Shown piece after piece: positions 34,609-45,573 of a stretch of DNA of 64,000 nucleotides (the stretch's first letter is position 1; the number at the start of each line of letters is the position of its first letter). The position numbers were made by a program, and so were the translations under genes. Source of the stretch: Eucommia ulmoides. Its lineage: Eukaryota > Streptophyta > Magnoliopsida > Garryales > Eucommiaceae. The notes under the pieces are model-generated. The model was not told the DNA's origin and searched no databases. It saw only the letters and a program-made list of their open reading frames with translations. Location: the NCBI GenBank assembly GCA_016647705.1, contig CM028336.1, forward strand, positions 9,751,380 through 9,815,379. Direction: 5' to 3'.

Positions 34609-35340
34609 AAATCAATATTCATATTTTTTTTTTATTAAAAAAAAAAAATTTGAAGGCAAAAGCCTCATATTCTTTATTTCGATGACGATTCCCTCCGGCA
34701 AAGGTTAGGTTTTTGAGGGTATAATATAATTATTTATTTAACATTCATCATGGTCACTGTTACATGATTTTGTTGTGTATTACCATGACCAGTATATGTT
34801 CTTTATTTTTTTATGGGATAGTTGGTGATTAGTCTCAAATATCGGATGTAATCTATTATTAGTTCTATTTAAAACATAAGTTTTGATTTAGTCCCTTAAA
34901 TTGATTCTTGATTGCGTATTAGTCCAATATGTGTTCACTCCTGTGGAATATTAATTACATGTACTTGTGTAATATTAATTGCAGGCTATAAATTAGATGT
35001 AACTATGTTACACGTATTTGTTTAATATTTGTTATATTTAATAAATATTTTACACAAGTTAGATACATGTAACTGTAAGAGTATAACGAGTGTATTGATT
35101 CTTTTGTCTTTTTTTAATGTGCATGACTAAAACACAAATTGTGTATGAGATTTTTTTTTTTTTTTTTTAAATTAAGGGTAAAATTAACAACTTAAACACC
35201 CTTATTTCATTTTATTTTATTTCTCTAATTATATTTAAGGGAACAAATTCACTTCCTATTGTCTGCTTTTGGCCTTTGGTTTTGTTTATTCTTTGTACTA
35301 ACTTATATCCAGAAAGCATGTGGAGGGGAAAAAATATAGG
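34609..35340. other. 3' flank of the ADCK1-like gene
   Basis: AT-rich, presumably including the 3'-UTR. AATAAA-like signals are too common here to choose one. Confidence 0.5.
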
Positions 35341-35341
35341 G

Positions 35342-35523
35342 GGAAATGCTACTAGCACTCTAGTGCACCAGAGATAATTAGTAATATTAGTGCCAGTGTA
35401 ACATATGTCGTTGCATTCTTGGATATCTAGCTTATTTCTTATGAAAAATTTAGAGTTGAATCTCTTCTCCCGTCTCTCTAACATATGTAAAAGAACATAT
35501 GTAGGAGTGCTAATAGAATATTT
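35342..35523. repeat. small MITE-like repeat
   Basis: AAATGCTACTAGCACTCTAG near the left and GGAGTGCTAATAGAAT near the right form inverted ends about 180 bases apart. Confidence 0.5.
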
Positions 35524-36513
35524 TAAATTTATATTATAAATCAGGACGGGTGAATTGTATGTACTAGTGGGAGACATGGAGTAAATTTTAATTATTCAAT
35601 TTGATGTGATGTATTTTAGAGTACTAGGGGGCAGGACGTGCGTTGCAAGTACCCGTCAGAGACCGTGATTTAACTATAGCAATGAAAAAATCAAGTTTAC
35701 AGGAAAACAAAAATATGTATGTTATATAGAAAAAATGGTTTATAATAGTTTCATTAACCAATAATTTAAAAATGTAAATTAAAAAAAATAAAATAAAAGA
35801 TAACAATGCTATGTTTTCTTCTAGCCTTTCTTCTGGCCTCTTAGAATTGAAGATAACATCTATATATGGCCAAAAAAAAAAATCAGATGTTTAGCAAGTT
35901 ACCTGTCAGCAAATGTCTTTATCTTCCCTTTCTTTCTTTCTTTTTTTTTTTTTTTCCCAATGTTCGTGGTGTGCACATTTGCCCTAAATGAATCTACAAA
36001 TAAATAAATAAATAAATAATTATTTTACATTTACAAATCAAACACATCCCTAATTGCTAGATTTCTCATTGTTTTATAATTGCTACTTCACTTTTTTTTT
36101 TTTTCTTTCATTGTAAATATGTCATATAGCATGACATGTGATAAATAAAGTGATATGTATATATATTTTCATATATATATGATAATTTGGCCTTATAGAA
36201 GATTTTTTTTTTTTTTTCAAAAGAATATATGAAAATAGGGGTTATTGATAGATATTTTTTTTTTCATTATGGTTGCATTTAACTGTGTCCTAAATTTGTT
36301 TCGAGTCTTCATTGACAATTTTTTTTTTAATTTCTAAATTACTATTTTTCTATGTTATCATTTACTTGCACTTTTTATTTTTTATTTATTTATTTTATTT
36401 TTTTATTTTCTATGTATATGTAGTGTCCGAAATTCCACTAGTTGAATTTATGAAAAAAATAAATATAATAAATAAACATTTTACAATTACAAACCAAAGA
36501 CATCCCTAGATCT
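35524..36513. other. AT-rich spacer
   Basis: Contains a GTGCGTTGCAAGTACC word near 35639, of the type seen near Helitron ends, with no other Helitron support. Also has (AAAT)n at about 35996-36019 and long T runs. No gene. Confidence 0.5.
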
Positions 36514-36953
36514 CTTTGGTTGGAGGTGAAAAGAAAAAGAGAAATGAAAATAGGAGGTGAAATGACCTATTTTTTCTTCCGAGTGTATTTGGTTGGAGGT
36601 GAAAAGAAAAAGGAAAATCAAAATAGGAAGTGAAATGATCTATTTTTTTCTCTCCCAAATTTGGGGGGAAAATAAAAATAGTGTGAGGGAAAAAGTCAAA
36701 ATTACCGTTTTGTCCATTTATTTTATATAATAAATATCCATTTCATTTATAGTAAGGGTAAAATAGTAAATTAAACAAAAAATATATTATTTTTTTCTTT
36801 TTTTAATACACACAAAATATTATTTCCCCTACTTTTATATTCCTCCAGCCAAACATACTGAGGAAAATTATTTTTCTTCTATAAAGGATAAAAAAAAAAA
36901 ATCTTTTTTATTTCTCTTTTCCTTTTCCTTTCATACTCTTCCAACCAAATATA
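36514..36953. mobile_element. MITE, family also at 54.05 kb
   Basis: The left end TTTGGTTGGAGGTGAAAAG (with a second copy at 36590) and the right end CTCTTCCAACCAAA are inverted. The interior word AATACACACAAAATATTATT matches, in reverse, the element at 54047-54394. Confidence 0.7.
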
Positions 36954-37284
36954 CCCTTTATTGTTCCATAGATGATAGTCCAAAAATCTTTTTCCATTGT
37001 AATTATGTCATATAGCAGTACAATGGATAATGGAAGTGATATAAATAAAATGAACAAATATTTTACACTTACAAACCAAACACACCTCTGAATGTCACAT
37101 CTCTTATTGTCTAATAATTGATTCTTCGCTAATCTTTTTTTTTTTTTTTAATTATTATTATTATATCATGTTAGGTGCTAATGTAGTTGATATATAAATA
37201 TATATAACTTTTCTGGGTTGGACTTCAAATACGTGTTTCATTATTTTTGTCTGCAGAGATATGAAAATTTATATAATTAGTATT

Positions 37285-37560
37285 TTTTTGGATGTGTAAA
37301 GGTTTCGACAATTTTTTTTTGTTTGTGGGTGTATAAATGTTTATATAATTTTGTTTTTGTTTGTGGGTGTATAATTTTTTTTTTAGATGTGTAAAGGTTT
37401 AGATAAAAAAAAAAAATTTGTTGTGGTTGTATAAATGTTTAAATATTTTTTTTGGTTTGTGGGTACGTAAATATTTATATAATGATTATTCTCTTTGTGG
37501 GTGCCTCAGTGTTTATATAATTATATTTTTGTGTGTGTGTGTGTAAAGGTATGTTGTTTA
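37285..37560. repeat. degenerate GTGGGTGTATAAATGTTTATA minisatellite
   Basis: About five imperfect 35-70-base units around TTTGTGGGTGTATAAATG and GATGTGTAAAGGTTT, ending in a (GT)n run. Confidence 0.7.
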
Positions 37561-37609
37561 TTTGTAGTGGTGGTGGAAGATAGAAAACAAAGAGAAAAGA
37601 TAGGGGAAC

Positions 37610-37765
37610 AAAAAAAAAGAAAAGTTTTGAATCATTTAGAAGTGTTAGTAAACCTTAATAAGCTTCCATTAAATAATCCGATAGTCAAGAAAGAAAGGAT
37701 AGAAAAAAAAAAAAGATTTGAATCATTTAGAAGTGTTAGTGTTCGCTTCCATTAAATAATCCGAT
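37610..37765. repeat. two-copy ~85-bp direct repeat
   Basis: GAATCATTTAGAAGTGTTAG followed by GCTTCCATTAAATAATCCGA occurs at about 37628-37685 and again at 37719-37770, with a small deletion between words in the second copy. Confidence 0.8.
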
Positions 37766-37899
37766 AGCAAAGAAAAAAACATATTTTTTTTATGACAATC
37801 TTCTCTTACGATCAAACTTTTTTCGCAACATTAAATCAAAAAATAAAATATTTTTTTTTCCTCATAATTTGATATATCTTCATGGCGATACTAACAATT

Positions 37900-38086
37900 T
37901 ATTGAATTGTATCATTTAATTCATATCAATTCATTCATATAAGAGGTGTATATATAGCTTGATGCTAGACATGAAACCCTAGAATCAAGCTATCATATCC
38001 CTAATTATCTCAATTACAATCTTAATCAAATCTCTAAAATGGGAAGGTAAAATTACTCTAAATTAAGAAGGTAGAATTATTCAACA
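37900..38086 (-). repeat. 3' LTR of the copia element (187 bp)
   Basis: The minus strand begins TGTTGAATAATTCTACC and ends ATACAATTCAATA. The tips TGTTGAAT/ATTCAATA form the usual short inverted repeat, with the terminal CA changed to TA. Confidence 0.92.
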
Positions 38087-38097
38087 CTCCCCCTCAA
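38087..38097 (-). other. polypurine tract
   Basis: TTGAGGGGGAG on the minus strand, directly before the 3' LTR start. Confidence 0.85.
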
Positions 38098-38204
38098 GTT
38101 GGTGCATAGATGTCCCACATGCCCAATTTGTCTAAAAACTTTAAAAATACTCGATTTGAGACTGCTTTGATGAGGATGTCAGCCATCTGATCCTCTGATC
38201 GAAT

Positions 38205-41200
38205 CTTAGACAATTACACAATCTTTCCGTCTAACTTTTCTTTGATGAAAAATCTATCGACCTCGATGTGTTTTGTGCAATCATGTTGAACCGGATTATA
38301 CGTGATATCACATGCTGCTTTATTGTCACAGAACAATCGGATATGTTGTTTGGGTAGATAACCCAAATCTTGCAAAAGGAGTCTTAACCATAACGTCTCA
38401 CACAATACATTTGTTAAACCTCTGAATTCAGCTTCTGCACTTGAGCGAGCTACAACATTTTACTTCTTGTTTTTCCATGACACAAGGTTACTTCCTAGAA
38501 AGGTAAAGTATCTAGAAGTAGATCGTCTGTCACCCACATCACCAGCCCAATCAATATCAGTATAGGCTTCTATGTTTCGATGGTCTATATTTTTAGTGAA
38601 TAATACTCTTTTTTCCAGAGCAGACTTTAGGTTCCTCAAAATACGAATAATTGCATTCATGTGTTGTTCTCCCGGATTATGCATAAACTGGCTGACAATA
38701 CTCAAGGTATAAGTCAGATCTGATCTGGTATGAGATAAGTACAAGAATCTCCCTACCAGTCTTTGGTATCTTCATTTATTAATTGGTACCTAGTTAGGCT
38801 CAACACATAACTTTAGACTTTCTTTTACTGGTGTATCAGTAGGTTGACATGCTGACATACCAGTTTCTCGTAATAGATCTAGAGTATATTTTCTTTAAGA
38901 TAAAACTATCCCTTTGTTAAATCGAGATACTTCAATCCCAAGAAAATATTTTAGAGGGTCTAGATCTTTCATTTCAAATTCTTTGGACAAGTAATCTTGT
39001 AAGGCTTTCCTGTCATTAGGATCATTCCCTGTAACCACCATATCATCCACATATACAATGAGTGCAGTTATCTTACCCTGTTCTCTTTTGAGAAAAAGAG
39101 TGTGATATGAGTTGCTTTGATGGTAGTCAAAGGCTATCATAGATTTTGTGAACCTTCCAAACCATGCTCTAGGAGACTATTTCAGTCCATACAATGATTT
39201 CTTTAGTCTGCAAACCTTTTGGCTACGTCTTTTGGGTATCATGCATCTTGGTAGGAGATCTATGTAGACTTCTTCAAATAATTCACCATGTAAAAATACA
39301 TTTTTCACATCAAATTGTTGCAGTGGCCAATCCAAGTTTGCAGCCAAAGACAGTAGAACACGAACTGTGTTGATTTTGGCTACAGGCGCAAATGTTTCTG
39401 TGTAATCAATCCTATAGGTTTGAGTGTATCCCTTTGCTACCACTCTTGCTTTAAAGCGCTAAATTGTGTCATCTGCCTTGTACTTCACGGTGTAGATCCA
39501 CTGACATCCAACTGGTTTTTTTCCTGGTGGAGGATAAACTAGTTCCCATGTTTCATTCTTTTCCAGAGATTTCATCTCCTCATTCATAGCTGCTTTCCAC
39601 CTAGGATCAAAAAAGGCTTCCCGCACACTGTTAGAAATAGATACAACAGATAATTAATTCACAAATGACATATTTGATTCTGACAACCGATGGTTGGACA
39701 CATAATGACTCATGAGATATTTTACTTTACTAGAGAGCTTAGGTTCATATATGGATTTATGAATACCTCTCGTGTGGCGTTGTGGTAACTGTCTTTTGTG
39801 TGGCTCAGGAACATCTTTAGTAAACGATTGGTGTGATATGTTGACCGGTGATGGAGCTTGATTTTCTAGAACCTCGATTTCTGGCTGAGTTGGAGAATGA
39901 TTCATCTTTTCAGGCATTTGGTTCTCTTCAGTTTTTAGCTGGGTTGGAGAATGATCCATCTATTTCGTTATTTGGTTCATATCCTGTAGTTGATCTAATA
40001 TTACACCACTAAAATCCAGTTCATCCATTTTCTCATTTACTCTAGTCTGTGAGTCCTTACCATTGGAATTCAATCTCATATCAGTTAACTCTAGGGTGTC
40101 TGTCTCTTGGTTATCGTAATCTAGGCTTTGAATTTCCTTTTGGTACTCTCCCTGAAATTCAGGTTCGGAGAAGTACATTGTATATTTATGGAAGAGAACA
40201 TGCATTGTAATAAATAATCGGCATGTTGGAGGATGATAACACCGATATCCCTTTTGATGAGTGACATACCCAATAAAAATACATCTCAATGCCTGAGGAG
40301 TTAACTTGGTGCATTGATGTTTGTGTAGATATACAAATACCACACATCCAAATACATGAGGCAGTAAACTTGAGACAGCTGGAGCCATAATCCTATCATT
40401 TAGAGTTTGGAACGGTGTTTTGAAATTAAGCGTGTTGGAAGGTACCCGATTGATTAAATAAGCTGTTGAAGTTAAAGCTTCTCCTCAACAAGACAATGGC
40501 ATATGGGCTTCAATTAGCAAAGTTTGAACAACCTCCAACAAGTGTCGATTTTTCCGTTCAGCCACCTCATTTTGTTGAGGTGTGGTGGAGTAAGTTGTGT
40601 AATGGACCATTCTTTATGCTTCCAAATAATGTTAAAATTCAGTACTTTGATATTCTCCACCATTGTCACTACAAAGAACTTGAATCTTTATGTTGTACTG
40701 AGTTTCAATCATTTTTTGAAATTTTTGGAATAGCGAGTTCACTTCACTTTTGAATTTTATCAAGTAAAGTCATATCATCCTGGTACAATCATCAATAAAC
40801 GTTACAAATTAACGTGCCCCACCCAAAGTAGTGACCTTTGATGGACCCCAGTCATCAGAATGAATAATCATAAACGGACGTGGACTTTTATTCAATTGTA
40901 ATGGAAACAAAGCACGATGACTTTTTGCAAGTTCACAAGTATTGCAGTGAAAACTAGAAATATCGACTTCTGTAAATAAATTGGGAAATAACTTTTTGAG
41001 ATATCCAAATGAAGCATGCCCAAATCGACAATGTCGTAATCATATTTCTTTCATTTTTTTTATCTTCTGAACCAGCCACTGCCAGAGCTTGTCGTAGGCT
41101 TTTGATATTGTTTGATTCTAAATCCAAGTAATATAGCTTCCCTCGTCTAGTACCATGACCAATCGTTTTCATGGTTTTGATGTCCTTAAACACACAAAAA

Positions 41201-41640
41201 TCAGGCCAAAAAATGACAATTCAAGATAAAGTAATGGTTATTTGAGAAACTGATAAAATGTTATAATCTAAAGATGAAACAACTAAGATAGACTCTAAAT
41301 TTAATTTATTAATGAGAGTCAAAGATCCTTCCCCAATAAATCGGGTCGGAGTTCCATTTACAGTAGAGACAAATTTTTGGGTGGAGTGATTGAGTGGTGA
41401 GACTTGTCTAGAATCATATGTCATGTAATCTGTTGCACTAGAATCAATTATCCATGCATTATTCAAAACAGGTGTTGAAATATTTAAAACCTTATCACCA
41501 TTGTCTGCAGCTACAACTACTGCAATAGAGTGCTTTTGGTGATTTTTCTTAACTCGACCAGGATTCCACCATTTTGGATAACCCACCAATTTAAAACATC
41601 AACTTTCGGTATGGCTAGTCTTATAGCAATAAGTGCATAT
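38205..41640 (-). pseudogene. copia polyprotein (zinc knuckle to RNase H), decayed
   Basis: Reading leftward on the minus strand: CX2C-type knuckle fragment CTYCYKTSHTES then LVGYPKWW (about 41590-41640); aspartic protease AWIIDSSATDYMTYDS and NILSVSQ (41221-41589); GAG-pre-integrase region (about 40930-41190); integrase core, badly broken (40400-40930); integrase C-terminal region with HVFGCVVFVYL and RCIFIGY (39960-40388); reverse transcriptase with DYTETFAPVAKINTVRVLLS (39177-39443) and the catalytic ALIVYVDDMVVTGND (38895-39140); then YLSHTRSDLTYTLSIVSQF (38460-38744); RNase H with LFCDNKAACDI and HIEVDRFFIKEK (38214-38405). Each piece is in a different frame or separated by stops. Confidence 0.9.
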
Positions 41641-41729
41641 GTATGAAGACTGGTCAACAACAACGATTGATCTACCAATGTTGGATTGTGCTCCCATGGA
41701 TGACGAAATTTTTTCAGTCATTTCCCCCC

Positions 41730-42453
41730 CCCCCCCCTCTTTTTTTTTAAGTAAAAGAAATTTCAGGGTATAAATGTTATTTTACGAACTACAAGGATCA
41801 ATTAGACATCTACCCTACATTTAAGGATAAAACGTGTAATTTTCCCTTTAACACAAAAAATAGAATAGGGTACTCACAGTGAAGGTCAAAAAATGAATTC
41901 CAGAATTGCCGGTGCTTTTCTTATGAAAGTTGCAGATATTTCTTCTATTTTCGTCAGAAAACGCTCGATCTCGCCTTGTTTCAGTCGACGCACAACGTTG
42001 GACAATGGTGTCTGTTTATCGAATCCTGATGAGTTGGAGGAGATGAATCATCGAGTGAGTTTTGTCGTGCCCATACGCTGGTTGCAACCGGAGAAAGTCG
42101 AAAAAAAAGTTCAGGGCGTTGAAATCGGCGATCTGTCTGAAGTCCAGGGCAGCGGAGCTCCGGTTGCTGACGAAGAATAGGGTAGCGGTGTTGAATCTAA
42201 GGCGGTGCAAGTTGACGGTAGCGGTGCGAGGCGAAGGCGATGGCAACGGCTTTGTATCTGCGGTCGATTCACTTCGGTAAGTGATTTCCCTTCTTGCAAT
42301 TCACCGACAAACAGTTTAATCGATTTCTGATTCGAGGTTTTTATTTTTTATTTATTTATTTATTTTTTCCGAAATGAAAGGGGCGGCTACTAGTATGAAT
42401 TTAGGGTTTCGGATTCTGGTTTGCGGGTTTTTCTTTCTCGATTGGATTTAATT
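41730..42453. other. non-retroviral insert in place of the gag N-terminal half
   Basis: Between the primer site and the zinc-knuckle piece there should be ~250 codons of Gag on the minus strand. Instead there is GC-richer sequence that looks like the 5' part of a plant gene on the plus strand. An open stretch (42062-42279, ..RALKSAICLKSRAAELRLL, NLRRCKLTVAVRGEG) and a start-like ATGGCAACGGCTTTGTATCT at 42239 lead to a good splice donor, TTCG|GTAAGTG, at 42279. Intron-like T-rich sequence follows. The left edge is a G/A homopolymer tract (41726-41750). I cannot name the donor gene, and a divergent leader cannot be excluded. Confidence 0.5.
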
Positions 42454-42469
42454 GATGGCTCTGATGTCA
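42454..42469 (-). other. copia primer-binding site
   Basis: TGACATCAGAGCCATC on the minus strand, directly after the 5' LTR. It matches the tRNA-Met site TGGTATCAGAGCCAGG with a few changes. Confidence 0.8.
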
Positions 42470-42658
42470 TATTGAATTGTATCCTTTCATTCATATCAAT
42501 TCATTCATACAAAAGGTATGTATATATAGTTTGATTCTAGATATGAAATCCTAGAATCAAACTATAATATCTCCAATTATCTCAATTACAATCTCAATCA
42601 AATTTTTAAAATAGGAAGGTAGAATTACTCTAAATTAGGAAGGTAGAATTATTCAACA
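42470..42658 (-). repeat. 5' LTR of the copia element (189 bp)
   Basis: Same tips as the 3' LTR. Directly followed on + by the duplicated CAATT. Confidence 0.92.
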
Positions 42659-42663
42659 CAATT

Positions 42664-44033
42664 TTCTTAACAATATTTTTCCTATTTTATCATTTACAAA
42701 TATTACACCCAATATTATGTTAGCCTTTTTTTCTCCGCATAATAATATTATGCTTTCGGTGTTTAATTTTTTAAGAAACAATTTAATAAATTTAAAATTA
42801 ACGACAAATAATTTAATTTAAAAAATAATTTTAAATTAAAAAAAAAAATCAATATTAAACACAATATCATTTTCTCACACTTTGTAATAGTAGTAATTAA
42901 AAAAAAAAATACAAATGCCAAAAATATAATAAATAATTAAATTACACTAACATTAATTTACTAAATTTATTTAATTACATTATATTAATATATATATTTT
43001 TTAACTTAAGGGTCAAAAAGTAATATTTGTTAAAAGGTAAGAAATTGGTTATTGAAGATATTTATAGACAAGTATCGACGTGGCAAAATCACGCCCAACG
43101 CTTTTTCACTTTTTCTATCACACTCCGATACAAACTAGGGTGCCATAAGATATTTCTTAGGCATAGCCATAGCCACCCCCACTCGCACTTCAAATACGTG
43201 TTGGTTTCTTTTACCTTTTTATTTATTTTTTATTTTTTAGACGGAACAAAAATTTTCCATAAAATATTAAAGATAATTAATAAACTCTACTCCAAAAACC
43301 ATAAAAATACTTAGTATTATTTTTTTTATTTTATGGAGTTCCATAAAAATACTTAATATAAAGATAATTAATAAATTCTACATGAAAACCATAAAAAGAC
43401 TTAATATTAATTTTTTTATTTTATTGAGTTCCATAAAAATATTTAATATAAATTATATTTTCAAAAAAAAAAAAAAAATGAAGTATGAGAGGACAAAAAA
43501 CACTTAGGTCATAGATAAGAAAATGAAAAATAAAAAATAAAAAAATTATTTGGTATAAATGAAAAATAGAAATAAAACAAAAATAAGGCAAAAAATGCAC
43601 AATTTTCAAAACAATTTTTTCAATATAAATTTAAAAGGAAAATGATGATTTTTTTTTTCAAAAATAAAATAAAATTACATTTATACCTTTGATAATAAAA
43701 AAATTAATTTATTTTTATAATATAAAAAGGTAAAATATTAAATTACGTTAAAGTGAATTTTTTTTTTTATTCTTTCATTTCTTTTTCCTAACTAAATAAT
43801 ACTATTGTTTTTAAATAATGGATAAAAATATTTTTTTTTTATATTTTTTTTACCTAAACCCAAAAATTAAGTATAAACTTCCTTGTCCGAAACTTATTCG
43901 TCACTCTCCCACTAATCGCGTGACGATATCACCGATAACAAATCACCTCCTCTCGAACAAATACACGCACTATGTGACGGCATGACCGTATAATCTTCTT
44001 CGATCGCTTTTCATAAGCTTTCTCTGTATTTGA
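42664..44033 (+). promoter_or_regulatory. upstream region of ELF4
   Basis: AT-rich to 43860, then near-balanced GC close to the gene. AAATATCT, the core of the clock-controlled evening element, occurs on the minus strand at 43056-43063 and 43148-43155, ~0.9-1.0 kb upstream of the ATG. GACGTGGC at 43077 contains an ACGT core. Motif meaning is inferred from Arabidopsis clock promoters. Confidence 0.4.
43256..43460. repeat. 2.4-copy ~84-90-bp tandem repeat upstream of ELF4
   Basis: Units start TCCATAAAA at 43256, 43340 and 43430. Shared words are AAAGATAATTAATAAA and AAAACCATAAAAA. Confidence 0.8.
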
Positions 44034-44507
44034 ATGACAACGCTCGATTCCTCATCTGCCGGTGAATCGAGCATGGACGACTACTCCGAAGACCGCCGCC
44101 GCCGAGTCGCTAACAAGTCCCACTCACTCACCACCGCCGCCGCCGCCAACAAACGCCGGCCTGACGCCGCTTTCGGTACTGAAGGATTCAACGAAGACGA
44201 CTGTGACTTCGAGGGAGACGCCGAGATCTGGAGCTCGTTCACCGGCAACTTCCGCGAGGTCCAATCGGTTCTGGATCGGAATCGCCTGCTGATTCAGCAG
44301 GTGAACGAGAACCACCAGTCCCGAATCCCGGACAATCTGGTGAAAAACGTGGCCCTAATCCAGGAAATCAACGGCAACATCTCTAAGGTCGTTTCTCTCT
44401 ACTCCGATCTATCCACGAATTTCTCCAGCGTGTTTCATCAACGGAACTCGGCCGGCGTTCCGAAGAACAACCTCGGCGACGGCGATAATTTGCAAGGGTT
44501 GAATTGA
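44034..44507 (+). CDS. ELF4: EARLY FLOWERING 4 (ELF4/DUF1313) protein, 157 aa
   Basis: ELF4 is a small nuclear coiled-coil protein. It forms the evening complex with ELF3 and LUX, which represses clock and growth genes at dusk. A single uninterrupted ORF matches the intronless family structure. Residues 61-137 are the diagnostic ELF4 domain: EIWSSFTGNFREVQSVLDRN, LIQQVNENHQSRIPDNLVKN, ALIQEINGNISKVVSLYSDL and STNFSSVF. The N-terminal ~60 residues are low-complexity (Ser, basic RRRRV, Ala run, acidic EDDCDFEGD), giving a longer protein than Arabidopsis ELF4 (~111 aa) by extension at both ends. The ATG at 44034 is the first in the frame and gives the usual MT/S-rich start. Codon use is GC-rich relative to flanks, as expected for a live gene. 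Confidence 0.95.
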   Translation: MTTLDSSSAGESSMDDYSEDRRRRVANKSHSLTTAAAANKRRPDAAFGTEGFNEDDCDFEGDAEIWSSFTGNFREVQSVLDRNRLLIQQVNENHQSRIPDNLVKNVALIQEINGNISKVVSLYSDLSTNFSSVFHQRNSAGVPKNNLGDGDNLQGLN

Positions 44508-45450
44508 AGATTCAGCGAGTAGATCGATTGGTTTCCTCGATGTCAGATCTTTTTTTCTAATTGTATTGCGTGATTAATTAGGTCACTTGTTCGATTGGAA
44601 TGCAAATGAGCTAAATCTAGTGTAAGCTTTAACTTGAAATGCTATGTGAATTAGAGTTTCAAATTTCTGTGTGGAAGTGAAGTAGAAAAAATTGTTATTT
44701 CTCGTCCCAGCTTTGATCTACCTTGCATTTTGAGGTGTTTTGAGTGAGGGGGGAGTTGAGAATGAAGTAACTCTTCACGTGGTAAGTAGTTTTTGGCCGC
44801 GCTAAGATCACTGAAGTATAAAATTAGAATGCATGTTCAATATTTCCGTTTGAAACTGAAGAACCAGCTGAATCAACCACAACGGTAAATCAAGTAGACA
44901 TGAAAAATGCCTTAATGGAAGTTAATGTGGAAGAAATGAATCAGTGATTATGGTAAAAGCGATCAACAGGAGGGAAGCAGGTTTTAGGAGGAGGGAGCAA
45001 GATGTTGATGTTGAAATAGATAATTGATCACAAGTGGTCAATGATGATGATGATAGAGGAATAAATGAACGAGAGTAAAGATTGTGAGAAAAATGGGTAA
45101 TTAATGAGACGGGTAGTTGTTGATGATGATGGTGGTGGATGAATCAATCAACGGTCACAATTGATACTTGAGGCAAGGGGCAAAGAGATGATATGATGAA
45201 CAAATTTTGAACTCTCCTTCATCCCCAATTGATATCTTCTGCTTTTAAATTTTATATATGGATATAGATTTAGGAACTAATTTGGAAGTTCTCAAATCAT
45301 TCATGTGATAAATAAATTTAACAACCGTCCTTAAGTGCAACTCCTAATTTGTACGAATAATTTGACTACGAGTAAATGACGAGAAATGTGTAACCGTTGT
45401 CTCGCACGCATGACCTGAATACAAGGGAAGAGAGAAATTTTTATAATTTT
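44508..45450. other. 3' flank of ELF4, no further gene seen
   Basis: Probable 3'-UTR to about 44700, then AT-rich sequence with (GAT)n-like runs at 45045 and 45122. Confidence 0.55.
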
Positions 45451-45573
45451 GACTTTGATACCATATTAGAAAGTTCCAACTTAAAACTACATATTGAGAA
45501 GTGGAGTAATTCCTTTGATTTATATGATAGTTTGAAAAGTCTTAAATAATTAATGTGGAACAAGAATCTAACA
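45451..45573 (-). repeat. short LTR remnant with primer-site-like word
   Basis: GACTTTGATACCA (reverse of a tRNA-Met primer site) is followed by TATTAGAAAG...GAATCTAACA, a 110-base LTR-like segment with inverted tips. No internal domain; probably a solo or truncated element. Confidence 0.45.

Larger units (their letters stand above)
37895..42663 (-). mobile_element. complete but defective Ty1/copia element with 5-bp target duplication
   Basis: LTRs at 37900-38086 and 42470-42658 are flanked by the perfect duplication CAATT (37895-37899 and 42659-42663). The minus strand gives the order 5' LTR, primer site, non-standard insert, Gag zinc knuckle, protease, integrase, reverse transcriptase, RNase H, polypurine tract, 3' LTR. 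Counting by eye there are about 18 substitutions and one short indel between the 187/189-base LTRs, roughly 10 percent divergence, so the insertion is old. Every coding domain has stops or shifts. It lies between the ADCK1-like gene and ELF4. Confidence 0.93.

Noticed and set aside
35630..35660. Helitron terminus
   Set aside because: A GTGCGTTGCAAG-type word is present, but there is no TC start, CTRR end with hairpin, or Rep/helicase coding.
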